A stretch of 64,000 nucleotides of DNA from an uncultured Sutterella sp. (lineage in GTDB: Bacteria > Pseudomonadota > Gammaproteobacteria > Burkholderiales > Burkholderiaceae_F), in assembly GCA_900544345.1 (NCBI GenBank), contig UQUR01000006.1:1-64000 (forward strand), given 5' to 3'. Positions 1-8,825 of the stretch are shown here, in pieces. The notes under the pieces were generated by a model that saw nothing but the letters and a program-made list of their open reading frames with translations, ran no database searches and was not told the DNA's origin. The position numbers and the translations under genes were made by a program. Positions within the stretch are counted from its first letter, which is position 1. Every line of letters begins with the position of its first letter.

Positions 1-93
1 TGGCTGATGCTATACAATTTACTCATTTTAATTAATATAAAGTAGATTTGAGTAAATATAGCATAACTATTTATAGCCCCAAGTTATTCGTAT

Positions 94-1065
94 ATGGTAC
101 GGGCCGATGCAATTACCAATGTCATCGGTATGGACGCATGGGCTGGCTACGTTCAAAATGATGCACAGATCCGTTTGAGTTCAAAAATTAATTCCAAATT
201 GAGTGCTCAAGCTCAGATGTATCTAACAACAGATAATGCTCGACCTACTGATCAGAGTTTGAATATCGGCGATTCCTATGCTTGGGAGATTCATCCGACG
301 ATTAATGCAACCGCGTATGTCGGCGCAGATATCTCTTTAGTAGGCATGAGAGCACAGGATTATCTTGGGTTTGGTTCTTCAGCAGTCAATAATGGCGAAA
401 TATCTATTTCTGGACTGATTAATCTGCAAGAAAGCACCTCAACACATTTTCAAGACGGTATCGCCTCTTTTGAAATGAATTTTGATAACGGTTATGTGTT
501 AGGAGTTGATACTGCAGGGACAATAGAAGCTCATACTCAATGGTACGGGTCAGCCCGAGCTATAAGACTCTTAGGTTTATCTTCCGCTGCTCAAACTTCA
601 ATTATTAATAATGGTTCAATTAAAATAGCGACTTCCAAAGAGTATACAGCTGCCGCTTTAGCTGCATCGGCTGACAATTTCGGTACGGTTTATGTCAGTA
701 ACCGAGGAGAAATTGATTTATCTGAAGCTCAGACACGCTATAGACATGAGCTTTATGCCAATTTATCCGATAATGGGCAGGTGGTTATCGACGATTGGCT
801 TTTGAGCCTGGATTATCTTGATCACTTTGTGCCTTTTGCCATTGTTTCGGATTCAAGCAGCACGGGGGCAAACTCAAAACTTCGCTTTACTGCCCAATCC
901 ACTCTTTATTTAAAACCGACTGACTCCCATCAGCTCAATGTGGACTTAAATCTTGGGACAATTATTGGTACTTATACAGACAGTCAAACGATTTCCTCGG
1001 ATCTTAATATGGTAGACGGCTTTTTCTCTTCAATTGAAAGCGTTACCAATATGGTTGATTTGTAG
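94..1065 (+). pseudogene. Autotransporter passenger fragment (5' part of an interrupted gene)
   Basis: A 323-residue reading frame with the repetitive Asn/Ser/Gly-rich, beta-helix-like composition of an autotransporter passenger (repeated 'NNG.I.I' motifs such as SAVNNGEISISG and SIINNGSIKI). It has no signal peptide; in-frame stops lie just upstream (for example TAA at 64-66), so the true N-terminus is missing. It ends at a TAG at 1063-1065. The same frame stays open beyond that codon and runs straight into the barrel-coding ORF at 1108-2022, so the two are one gene split by an amber codon. I read it as a decayed gene; a sequencing error at the TAG cannot be excluded, but the missing signal peptide argues for real decay. 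Confidence 0.65.
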
Positions 1066-1107
1066 TATTCGGGAACTGACGCTAACCATTTAACAGCCAG
1101 ACTGACC

Positions 1108-2022
1108 GTGAATCCTGAAAAAAGTCTTGGACACGGTTCATGCTATATAGCATTGACATCAGACTTAAATTCTTTGATGACATTGCAGGCTTTGACTTCA
1201 CCGGCGTTGAGATTTACTGAACACGAAGCTCCAAAAGTCAGCCTTAAGCCATGGTACTACAGTTTGAACGATAAGTCGGATCAAGGCTTTAATTCCGATG
1301 GCGGAGGTCTTGTCGTCAGTACCGAAACCCAAAAGGATGGTTATCAATTCACTGGCTACTGGGCAGTTGCAAAAGAGCGTTCCGAGGCTGACAATCATTT
1401 AATTGATGCTAAGGGCTCACGTTACGCATTAGGGCTTTCTTTAAACTATTTCTTCAATGATTCGTTTTCTGCCGGCCTTAGGGCCGATGTCGGCAAAAAC
1501 CGCTCTGATTGGGACTTTAAAGACAAATTCGGTGCTGACAGTCAAACCATTGAGTCGCAATATTTATATACGGAGGCACATTCTAGATTGACTTACCCAT
1601 TATCTGAGGGCCAAACTTTAAGCGCGATAGCAGCGTTAGGCTATTTGCGTCAGAAACAAGATGGTTTTGATTTGACGACTCTATCAACTGGACTTGTGAG
1701 CTATGAGCAAGGCAAGTCTGACAGTTTTCTTTTGAGGCTCGCCGCTCAATGGCAAATGAATAAAGAACTTAACGGTTATCGGCTTTTCAATATCTTAGGA
1801 CTGGACACAGTCTATTTAACCGATCCTGAGTTTGATACTGCGTTTACATATCTTGACAGTCATTATAAGGCTCAGGGTGAAGTGAGCAATTGGTTAGCTT
1901 CTCTGCATGTGGCAACAGGATTTAGCAAAGAGCGTCTATCTTTGGAGCTTGCCGGAGGATACAGCGTGGGTGAGGACCTTAAGGCTTTAAGTCTTAATGC
2001 CCGCATGAGTTATCGGTTCTAG
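1108..2022 (+). pseudogene. Autotransporter beta-barrel fragment (3' part of the same gene)
   Basis: This 304-residue frame looks like an outer-membrane translocator barrel: alternating hydrophobic/polar strands (YALGLSLNYFFND, SAGLRADVG, TLSAIAALGYL, LSLELAGGYSVG, LNARMSYRF) and a C-terminal phenylalanine, the usual signal for BAM-dependent insertion. It is in the same phase as the passenger fragment that ends at 1065, and the 42 bases between them contain no further stop. On its own it has no signal peptide and could not reach the outer membrane. The convergent rarD gene ends only 12 bases downstream. Assignment to the autotransporter barrel superfamily is by pattern, not by alignment. Confidence 0.65.
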
Positions 2023-2034
2023 AGTATTGAAGAA

Positions 2035-2955
2035 TTAACCGTTTGGGCTAGTGTGGTGTTTGCGGTTGCCAACTATATAAAGAGCGACAGCCGAAAGAAT
2101 AAAGCTCAGTGCAATGATTTCGGCTGAAGTGACATCTTCTTTAAAAACGAAGACTCCCAAAAGGAATGTGAGTACGGGGCTCAAGAATTGAATGATGCCA
2201 AGCACTGTCATGGGTAGTCGTTGCGCGGCCAGTGAAAAAAGCACCATAGGCACCGACGTGACAATACCTGTTCCCATAAGAGCCCAGCTTAAGCCGCTTG
2301 AGAAACTCTCAAAGAAATGATGGACAAAGATCCCATCAAAGCTCAGTAAATAGATTAAGGCAGGTCCGAGCATCAAAATGTGCTCAATTGCAACGCTTTT
2401 TAAGGGTTCAATGACAATTTTCTTTTTCAGAGCTCCGTAAGTTGCCCAGGTCGTTGATACCAAAATAGCAATCCAGGGAAAACGATCAAGCCCAGTGATC
2501 AAAACACCAACACCGATCGCAGCCAGCGCAATAGCTAGGGCGCGAACTTTGGAAATACGTTCAGAGAAAATGACTACTCCGATTGCCATTGTCATCAATG
2601 GCGTTAAAAATGTTCCTAAGCCCAATTCCACTACTCGGCCTGTGGTGACGCCCACAATATTGACGAGCCAGTTGGCTGAGGCAAACACGGTGGCAAGAAT
2701 AAGCAGTAACGTCTTGTTTTCAATAGGATGCAGAATTAGTGATTTGAATAGAGAAAGCGTTGCGCCCAATTGATGCTTGGCAACAATCAAAAAAAGGACA
2801 AAAATCAAAGACCAGACAATTCTGTGGGCAAGAATTTCAACATCACCGGCTTCAGACAGAAGAGCCCAATAAAGCGCAATAAGGCCCCAGATGCAATATG
2901 CACCCAGGGCGCTCAAAAGACCGGTGCGGGAAGAATCTTCAGTCGATACAGCCAT
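2035..2955 (-). CDS. rarD: RarD-type EamA family membrane transporter
   Basis: About 306 residues with ten predicted hydrophobic segments and the hallmarks of the RarD branch of the drug/metabolite (EamA) superfamily: an N-terminal GAYCIWGLIALYWALL segment, then NWLVNIVGV and a late QFLSPVLTFLLGVFVFKE. RarD-like proteins are inner-membrane permeases; E. coli rarD was named for chloramphenicol sensitivity, but the substrate is generally unknown. I place the start at the ATG at 2955 (MAVSTED), preceded by GGA about nine bases upstream, rather than the TTG four codons earlier. The gene stands alone, convergent with the autotransporter remnant and in the same direction as the diaminopropionate lyase gene. 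Confidence 0.85.
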   Translation of the reverse strand: MAVSTEDSSRTGLLSALGAYCIWGLIALYWALLSEAGDVEILAHRIVWSLIFVLFLIVAKHQLGATLSLFKSLILHPIENKTLLLILATVFASANWLVNIVGVTTGRVVELGLGTFLTPLMTMAIGVVIFSERISKVRALAIALAAIGVGVLITGLDRFPWIAILVSTTWATYGALKKKIVIEPLKSVAIEHILMLGPALIYLLSFDGIFVHHFFESFSSGLSWALMGTGIVTSVPMVLFSLAAQRLPMTVLGIIQFLSPVLTFLLGVFVFKEDVTSAEIIALSFILSAVALYIVGNRKHHTSPNG

Positions 2956-3025
2956 GAATGATTCCAATCGTTGAACTATGAGCCTTTAGTGTACTCTGTA
3001 AATAATTTCCCAAAAATATTATGCA

Positions 3026-3058
3026 AAGGCCGAATCAAAATTATTTATGACGCGGCCT
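3026..3058 (-). terminator. Possible terminator after the diaminopropionate lyase gene
   Basis: Inverted repeat with arms AGGCCG (3027-3032) and CGGCCT (3053-3058), eight bases beyond the lyase stop codon on the minus strand and followed by a T-rich but interrupted tract. The six-pair stem and long loop make this a weak call. Confidence 0.35.
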
Positions 3059-3066
3059 CTAAAAAG

Positions 3067-4269
3067 TCAGATGCTACTGTAGGCACCGTCCCAGACAACC
3101 TTTCTGTAACCTGTTTGATCCGTATCGCCTTCTGTAGAAAGGCAGAGAATATTGGAGTCACTGCCTAGCCCGATTGAATTCTTGATGTCTTGATATTGCG
3201 GCTTTCTTAAAAGATCGGCCACAAGACCAAAGCACGAAGCACCGCTTTCGCCCGAGATGATTCTGGGGTCATCGTTCATCGGGGCACTTAAAATTCTCAT
3301 GCCATCAGCAGCTACAAAGTCCGGCATTGATACAAAGTAATCGGAGCAATCTTGCATGAGCTCCCAGGCGACTGTGCAGGGAATTCCGCAGCAAAGACCA
3401 GCCATAATGGAGTGAAGTTCACCTTCATATGCATGAATTTTTCCGTCGTTAGCTTGGGCGGTACGGTATAGACAGTTTGCGCCATGAGGCTCTACGATGA
3501 TGATCTTCGGACGGTTTTTGCCGTATTGTTGAGCAAAAAAGGCGGCAACGGCAGCTGCCATAGAGCCAACGCCAGCCTGAAGAAAAACATGAGTAGGACG
3601 AAGACCATTTAATTGGTTGACGATTTCCATACCAAGCGACAAATAACCTTGCATAATCCGCGTGGGAATTTCTTCATAGCCAGCCCATGCGGTGTCTTGC
3701 ACTAAAATTCCACCTTTTTCTAAGGCGAGCCTTGCAGCCATTTGAACAGTGTCGTCATATGGGAAATCGGTAATTGAGGCATCAGCTCCTAATTTTTTAA
3801 TATTTTCCAGTCTTTCGATTGCAGTGCCTTTTGGCATTAAAACAATACTTTTATGTCCTAAAGTTTTTGCGCTCCAGGCTACTCCCCGACCATGGTTGCC
3901 ATCGGTGGCAGTTACAAAGGTAAGCCCTCCAAGACATTTTTTAGCTTCGGGCGTTGTCAAGGAATTAAATGAGAGCTCTGTATTAGAGAGTCCTAAACGC
4001 TCACCCAATAAGGTTGCCATGCAATAGGAGCTTCCCAGGGCTTTAAATGCATTGAGACCAAATCTATAGCTTTCATCTTTTACCCAAAGGTGATTGATGC
4101 CATAGTGGTTAGCAAAGGACTTCAATTCTTTTAAAGGCGTTGGGTTATAGACAGGCAAAGACTGATGGTAATTTAAAACCTCTTGGGCTTTTTGAAGAGA
4201 AAATCTTTGCATCAGGGTTGAGTGAGACTGTTTTGTTTCGTATTGAACTAATTTAATTTGGGTATCCAT
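3067..4269 (-). CDS. dpaL: Diaminopropionate ammonia-lyase (PLP-dependent)
   Basis: About 400 residues, the normal length of the YgeX/DpaL family, which converts 2,3-diaminopropionate to pyruvate and two ammonia. Visible family features are the N-terminal PVYNPTPLKEL segment, the PLP-lysine region YRFGLNAFKALGSSY, the glycine-rich TATDGNHGRGVAW segment, and the late GESGASCFG block. The enzyme is a cytoplasmic fold-type II PLP protein. I prefer the ATG at 4269, with AGGTGA five bases upstream, over the GTG three codons earlier. Together with sdaA, ansB and aspA elsewhere in the window it suggests growth on amino acids. The next upstream gene, a broken amidase, is on the same strand but 100 bases away. 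Confidence 0.9.
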   Translation of the reverse strand: MDTQIKLVQYETKQSHSTLMQRFSLQKAQEVLNYHQSLPVYNPTPLKELKSFANHYGINHLWVKDESYRFGLNAFKALGSSYCMATLLGERLGLSNTELSFNSLTTPEAKKCLGGLTFVTATDGNHGRGVAWSAKTLGHKSIVLMPKGTAIERLENIKKLGADASITDFPYDDTVQMAARLALEKGGILVQDTAWAGYEEIPTRIMQGYLSLGMEIVNQLNGLRPTHVFLQAGVGSMAAAVAAFFAQQYGKNRPKIIIVEPHGANCLYRTAQANDGKIHAYEGELHSIMAGLCCGIPCTVAWELMQDCSDYFVSMPDFVAADGMRILSAPMNDDPRIISGESGASCFGLVADLLRKPQYQDIKNSIGLGSDSNILCLSTEGDTDQTGYRKVVWDGAYSSI

Positions 4270-4386
4270 TGGCGTCACCTTTTTAGTTGTCCATTCAATT
4301 TTTAGGCTAACTACAGAGCTTTGACCAAAGCTTCTGATAATTTTATCTCCGTTACTCTTAGCATTATTGAGGCACTTCTAAGGCAT

Positions 4387-5340
4387 CTAATCATTTTTCG
4401 TACGTCGATATTGCTCAAAAAGAACCTTTGATTGAGTGAGAAGCCATGCATCGTGATTGAAACTACTCACTATTGACACTCCCATCGGTGCGTTGTCAAA
4501 TTGAGCCAAGGGGAGCGTTATCCAGGGTAGTCCCGCTAAACCACCCAGGCAAAATGAGGCACTCATTTTGTTTCTGAATGCGTTCATCTCTTCCAACGAT
4601 GCACTTTTCTTTAATCCGCAGCCAGGAAGTGTCGGTAATAAAAGTATTTTTTCTCCCGCTAAAAGCTCGTTTAAATAAGCTACAGTCTGTTGAGCAATTG
4701 TCTCTTCTTCGCTTAAATCGAGAAGACTCATTTTGTGTGAGAACTCAAATCGTTCTTTAACTCCAGGACCAAAAGAGGGATGGTATTTTTCAATGAAGTT
4801 GCCATAATGTTTCCAAACTTCTCTGCCCTGAAGCTTCTGATAAGCCTTCAAAATAAGACTCAGGTTAAAGGGGGCGGCTTTGACATGTTCTGCTTTGCCC
4901 CATAATTTTTCTGCAAGCTCGACAACAGAGTCTATTTCTGAAACCACCTTCTCTCCGAAGAGCTCATAGATGTCATCAGGAATGACTATTTGAGGGACAT
5001 CATTTGTTTCGATCGGATCGCTTTCGATTAAAACACGAGTAGATTTTTCAAAAACAGTAAACTCGGATGCTAAGATTCCGGCTGTATCATAAGGCGGACA
5101 AAGCCCCGCACAGCCTTCGAGCGAAATGCGTCCAAAACTAGGTCTAATGCCAAAAAGTCCGCATTGGCTTGCCGGTCCCCTCACAGATCCGCCAGAGTCA
5201 GTAGCCAGAGAAAAGTCACATAGGCCGCAAGAAACCGATGAAGCAGAACCCGATGATGAACCGCCTGCATAAAGATTAGGCGCTGCACCGTTTATTGGAG
5301 CTCCAAAGTGAATATTGTCTCCTATGACTGAAAATGCCAT
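4387..5340 (-). pseudogene. Amidase (amidase-signature family), 3' part of a frameshifted gene
   Basis: The C-terminal 317 residues carry the amidase-signature core: the Gly/Ser-rich GGSSSGSASSVS motif and the nucleophile region DSGGSVRGPASQCG (Ser-cisSer-Lys triad family). The reading frame is open a little upstream of the ATG at 5340, giving GAKFVGKVVTDEMAFS, the segment expected in the family before SVIGDN. The preceding N-terminal part lies in a different frame at 5349-5585. The break falls around 5365-5380, so the gene is split by a small indel. Together the pieces make about 400 residues, near full length. Either a recent pseudogene or a sequencing error; the substrate is unknown. Confidence 0.75.
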
Positions 5341-5348
5341 TTCATCGG

Positions 5349-5585
5349 TTACAACTTTCCCGACAAATTTTGCTCCAGCATTTCAGCATGGGCAGATTGA
5401 TTTTTAATGCCCGATAAAGCCAGCATGGTGGGATTGCCCGCACTGGTTGGATAACCTTTAACATCGAACATATCCTTAACGGTAAAAGTCATGCCAGATA
5501 GCGCTCCGGTTGGGGCAAATTCAAGTTTGGCCTCTGGATAAGGCATAAAAGCCAATGATGTTTCTCTAGTCCACTTCTTTGTCAT
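5349..5585 (-). pseudogene. Amidase, 5' part of a frameshifted gene
   Basis: The 78-residue frame starts with a plausible N-terminus (MTKKWTRETSLAFMPYP) and contains the catalytic-lysine segment FTVKDMFDVKGYPTSAG, the first member of the amidase-signature triad. It ends in SAHAEMLEQNLSGKL, where the last seven residues are out-of-frame reading of sequence that the other frame reads as GAKFVGKV. The start has a short purine-rich stretch (GAAAAGAG) just upstream. A single-base change in the region 5365-5380 would reconnect it with the 4387-5340 frame. Confidence 0.75.
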
Positions 5586-5762
5586 AACTCTTTTCCGATT
5601 CTTAAATGAACAAAATAAAGGGTCCCGAACGATTATGTCTTAACTGCCATCACGTTGCCAAATTGTACGAGTGGAACGGATTTAAGGTTATCGGCTTGGA
5701 AAAAGAATTTTATGAGTTTGATAAAATAAAAATATCATTTCAATTTTTATTCAATATTTCAC

Positions 5763-6941
5763 ATGACCATTGCAAGTCATATTGCCCGCTCACTCGCGCC
5801 GGTATTAACAGCTGAAAAAGAGCAATTTAACTTATTTTTTATTCGGGGAATGCCAGGAGTCGGCAAAACGACTTTGGTGAAATCGGTATTTACGGATTTA
5901 TCTTACGTTGATTTGCAGGATATTTATCCTCAGAATTTAGCCCGAACTCAACCTAAAGACTTTTTTGGTGTCTACGGTAAACGCTTAATTGTTGATTCAA
6001 TTCAATACTGTCCGGATCTTTTGGACTATTTGCCGGCAGACGAAAGTGCTTATATTGTCCTTGTGGGTTATGTTCCGCAGGAAAAACTTAATGCTCTTAA
6101 AGAAAAACGCACGGTTTGCATTCGCCTGTTGACGCCTTTTTCACAAAGAGAATACTCAGGGCGTAAAGCTGAGGCCTTGGGGGTAGAGCCCGCACCAATC
6201 AGAATTACGTACCCTAAGCCTGGTTTTTTTGACTTGATTCGCAATGGTTTTTTACCCAGAAGTGATTTGTCGTTATCGACGGGGGCGTTTTATGAAAGCT
6301 GGCTTGGAGAGTTTTTTTCTCGACACGTCAGAGAAGTGCTTCATGCCTATAAGGACACACTCTTTTTCAATTATCTGAAGGTGCTTGCCCGGCACAATAT
6401 GCAGGAGCTTAATCACTCTAAGTTCGCTAAAGAAGCTGGCATCAGTTACGCCACTGCGATTTATTGGACAGATTTTTTAGTCGATTGCGGTGTGCTGATT
6501 GATGTGCCTTCTCTTAATCTTTCTGAAAGGCGTCAGGTTAAGCGCTCTAAAATAGCGTTTGCCGATACGGGGCTTTTGTGTTTCCTTTTGGGGATTTCAA
6601 GCGGTGATGCAGTATTTGCAAGCGACGCCTATCCGGAAATCTTAAGCGGCTTTGCAGCGGCAGAAATTGTAAAAAATTACGCTTCGCTCGGCCAAACCGC
6701 TCCCCTCTTTTTCTATCGCGATACAGCCCGCAAGCACGTTGAGCTCGTGCTTCAAACCCCCAGAGGGACGCTTCCTCTTGCTTTTTTAAGTAAAAAGAGT
6801 AGGTCTTTTAAAGAAAGTATTCGTCACGGAGCTGTTCTGATTAAAATTGCTTCACCCTGTGAAGACATGGTTTTTATTTCAGACGGTACGGAAATGCTCG
6901 ACTCAACGGCTTATCCGGTACTTTCCGCTTCTTTAATTTAA
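5763..6941 (+). CDS. AAA_14/DUF4143-type ATPase
   Basis: 392 residues with a Walker A motif GMPGVGKTT near residue 30 and a Walker B-like strand RLIVDSIQY near 75, followed by a small winged-helix-like region (SKFAKEAGISYATAIYWTDFLVDCGVLIDV) and a C-terminal half (KIAFADTGLLCFLLGI) typical of the AAA_14/DUF4143 group of standalone ATPases. The Walker B has Asp-Ser rather than the usual Asp-Glu. The role of these proteins is poorly known; many occur as single genes in anaerobes. The lipoprotein gene starts about 40 bases downstream in the same direction. No good ribosome binding site is visible before the ATG, which lies in an AT-rich stretch. Confidence 0.75.
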   Translation: MTIASHIARSLAPVLTAEKEQFNLFFIRGMPGVGKTTLVKSVFTDLSYVDLQDIYPQNLARTQPKDFFGVYGKRLIVDSIQYCPDLLDYLPADESAYIVLVGYVPQEKLNALKEKRTVCIRLLTPFSQREYSGRKAEALGVEPAPIRITYPKPGFFDLIRNGFLPRSDLSLSTGAFYESWLGEFFSRHVREVLHAYKDTLFFNYLKVLARHNMQELNHSKFAKEAGISYATAIYWTDFLVDCGVLIDVPSLNLSERRQVKRSKIAFADTGLLCFLLGISSGDAVFASDAYPEILSGFAAAEIVKNYASLGQTAPLFFYRDTARKHVELVLQTPRGTLPLAFLSKKSRSFKESIRHGAVLIKIASPCEDMVFISDGTEMLDSTAYPVLSASLI

Positions 6942-6984
6942 ACACGGTACAATGAACGGACTGATTGATAAAGGATTAAACGCT

Positions 6985-7395
6985 ATGCGCTCATTGGTTC
7001 TGATTGCTACAGCTGGCTTATGCTGCTCAATGCTTGCCGGCTGCGCTATTCCCGAAAAATACCAGGAAAAGGAAAATATCCGTCAACTTGACTCAGCGAC
7101 TTATGAAATTGAGCTTCAGCAACCTTGGGTTGAGCAAGAAGTGATGGTCAGTGAAAATGCCCGTAAAAAGGCGACTAATCTTTGTCTTGAAAGAAATCAA
7201 GGTATGCAGCCTCTTCAGGCTATCACACGTTCGACGCGTGAGATGGGCGGAAAGGGTGCCTATGTGAAATTTACTTTCCGTTGCGTAGGGTACATGGAAC
7301 GCCCGAAGATGGAATACCACCGCTTGGGCTTTTATACCGACGAAGAATCGAAAAAAGAAGCCATTGAACGTAACCGTGAAGAATACGGATACTAA
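6985..7395 (+). CDS. Small predicted lipoprotein, unknown function
   Basis: Starting at the ATG at 6985 (AAGGA nine bases upstream) the product is 136 residues with a type II signal peptide: positive start (MRSL), hydrophobic core and lipobox LAGC with Cys20. The mature part is rich in charged residues and has two further cysteines (CLERN, FRCVG) that could form a disulfide. The longer reading from 6952 would put 11 polar residues before the signal peptide and is unlikely. I do not recognise the family. A strong terminator follows directly, shared with the convergent membrane-protein gene. Location is inferred to be the outer or inner membrane, facing the periplasm. Confidence 0.75.
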   Translation: MRSLVLIATAGLCCSMLAGCAIPEKYQEKENIRQLDSATYEIELQQPWVEQEVMVSENARKKATNLCLERNQGMQPLQAITRSTREMGGKGAYVKFTFRCVGYMERPKMEYHRLGFYTDEESKKEAIERNREEYGY

Positions 7396-7412
7396 GAAGC
7401 TACTCTACTAAT

Positions 7413-7449
7413 AAAAAAGCCTTCCGAGAAAATTCAGAAGGCTTTTTTT
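7413..7449. terminator. Bidirectional intrinsic terminator
   Basis: Perfect stem AAAAAAGCCTTC / GAAGGCTTTTTT with a 12-base loop. It has an A-run on one side and a T-run on the other, so it can serve both the lipoprotein gene (+) and the DUF2569-like gene (-), which converge here. Confidence 0.9.
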
Positions 7450-7450
7450 A

Positions 7451-8074
7451 TTACGATTTATTTACTGTTAGATTTTTGTGAGTTTTTTCTTCGCGCTTTT
7501 TTTGAGCTTTTTGAGCTTCAGCCATTTCAATGGCCACCTTAATGTAGGAATCCACAGCTTTTGTGCCGTAGGTGCAGGCTACTCGCTTTGAAAAAAGGAA
7601 ATACAAAGTCCAAAGAGCAGCGTAAAGGCAGGAGCGGATTACGGAATTATTGTCAATATCGGCTCCGAAAATAAGTCCTAAAAGGAATAAAGAAATCGGC
7701 CCCACTACCCATAAAATAACAATCGTTTGTTTAACTACCCAGCCCTCACGTTTTCTGGCAATCATCCAAAGGCAGTACATGTATAAGCCAATGATGACAA
7801 TGGATGGTGAAATAATCGCCCAGCTTACCGCGCCTGACTGGTTCATGAGGTTTACCGAATTAATAGCATCAATGGCTGTGAGAATAATCGATAAAACGAT
7901 CGTAGCCACAAATACTAAGAGCCAGCCGTGTACGCCATGGGGAAAGTAAGGGATCGGTCGAGCCGAAGGCTTCCCTTTTGCCCAAGCGTAAATAAAGTAT
8001 GTGGGACAGGCTGTGAGCACCGCAAGAATGGCCACGGCCATTAAAACATCGAAAGTCAATAAATTAGAAATCAT
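7451..8074 (-). CDS. DUF2569-like integral membrane protein
   Basis: 207 residues with five hydrophobic segments. The central part starts with HGWLLVFVATIVLS and the C-terminal helix ends in YFLFSKRVACTYGT, both resembling the DUF2569 pattern (a GWL membrane segment and a 'YF..SKRV..TF' end). An extra N-terminal helix (residues 5-27) and a charged lysine-rich tail (KAQKKREEKTHK) lie outside this core. Function is unknown. It is 12 bases downstream of the MerR regulator gene on the same strand and may be cotranscribed with it. Confidence 0.6.
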   Translation of the reverse strand: MISNLLTFDVLMAVAILAVLTACPTYFIYAWAKGKPSARPIPYFPHGVHGWLLVFVATIVLSIILTAIDAINSVNLMNQSGAVSWAIISPSIVIIGLYMYCLWMIARKREGWVVKQTIVILWVVGPISLFLLGLIFGADIDNNSVIRSCLYAALWTLYFLFSKRVACTYGTKAVDSYIKVAIEMAEAQKAQKKREEKTHKNLTVNKS

Positions 8075-8086
8075 GTTTTATCCGAA

Positions 8087-8554
8087 TCAATGTGTCTGGC
8101 GCAGCTCAACCTTTTTGAGACTACGTTTTAATTTAAGATTTTCGCAATTGTGGCAGCACGCTTCATTATTGAGTCCTTCAATAATGCCACAAGGTTCGCC
8201 GTTGGCATGATTGCCGTGGCAGCATAATGAAAGCAATCCCAGGTGCTGGCGCAACTCTTTAAGAGCATTGATCTGTTCGTCAATTTTTTTTATGTGTCGC
8301 GTGATGATTTCCTGCACCTTGCAGGCTTCCTCATTTTGTCTGGCACTGACGTCACTTAAAAGCTTGATGTCTTCCAGACTCATATCGAGACTTCTGCAGT
8401 GACGGATAAATTGAAGACGTTTTAAATGCCCCTCGGTGTATGAACGGTAGTTGTTCATTGAACGGGCTGCTTTGGGAATGAGTCCTTCATTTTCGTAAAA
8501 ACGGATTGTTTCCACGGCAACGCCCGAGAGTTTTGATAATTCCCCGATTCTCAT
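8087..8554 (-). CDS. MerR family regulator, CadR/PbrR-like metal sensor
   Basis: 155 residues. The N-terminal winged helix (MRIGELSKLSGVAVETIRFYENEGLI) is a canonical MerR DNA-binding domain, followed by a dimerisation helix (about 78-110). Cys78 at the head of that helix, Cys111/112 and Cys122 in a CCHGNHANGEPCGII loop match the Cd/Pb/Zn-sensing CadR/PbrR branch; a further CCHNC follows near 133. These proteins activate divergent or distant efflux genes by untwisting a long promoter spacer. No efflux ATPase or cation exporter gene is next to it here; its only close neighbour is the DUF2569-like gene downstream. A fitting dyad operator lies 44 bases upstream of the start. Confidence 0.85.
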   Translation of the reverse strand: MRIGELSKLSGVAVETIRFYENEGLIPKAARSMNNYRSYTEGHLKRLQFIRHCRSLDMSLEDIKLLSDVSARQNEEACKVQEIITRHIKKIDEQINALKELRQHLGLLSLCCHGNHANGEPCGIIEGLNNEACCHNCENLKLKRSLKKVELRQTH

Positions 8555-8597
8555 CGTTATGCTCAGTAAAAAAGATTTCTGCGTACTTTACCACAAA

Positions 8598-8616
8598 CCC
8601 TGTATTCTTTACAGGG
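8598..8616 (-). promoter_or_regulatory. MerR-type dyad operator
   Basis: Perfect seven-base inverted repeat CCCTGTA-TTCTT-TACAGGG, 44 bases upstream of the MerR gene start. It resembles the CadR/PbrR/ZntR operator class (CCCTATAG...CTACAGGG). I infer autoregulation; the -35 and -10 hexamers around it are not convincing, so promoter direction is uncertain. Confidence 0.65.
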
Positions 8617-8759
8617 ATTGGACTAATGTTTTTAAACTATTATTGAATAATATTATTTTAATATTTAAACAATATTTATATAATATTTATATAAAATTTT
8701 TGATTGCATTAATATTTAATATGAGAAAAATTCTGTCTGAATAAACACTAAAGAGCTAA

Positions 8760-8804
8760 AAAATTGCTGCCTGAAATCAACATTGATTAGTAATTTCAGG
8801 CAGC
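8760..8804 (-). terminator. Terminator of the dba-dsbI operon
   Basis: Perfect 12-base stem GCTGCCTGAAAT (8766-8777) / ATTTCAGGCAGC (8793-8804), followed on the minus strand by a T-rich tract (AATTTTTTA). It lies 22 bases after the dsbI stop codon. Confidence 0.85.
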
Positions 8805-8825
8805 ACCTTGAGTGATAGAAATTAA

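Noticed and set aside
1063..1065. Amber codon read through (suppression or recoding)
   Set aside because: The gene also lacks a signal peptide, and nothing nearby suggests stop-codon recoding, so decay is the simpler reading.
5606..5815. 69-codon ORF before the AAA-type ATPase
   Set aside because: It overlaps the ATPase start, has no ribosome binding site and resembles no protein; the ATPase frame is clearly the coding one.
8559..8744. 61-codon ORF in the AT-rich gap upstream of the MerR gene
   Set aside because: Its composition is explained by the AT-rich sequence; it covers the MerR operator and has no plausible ribosome binding site.
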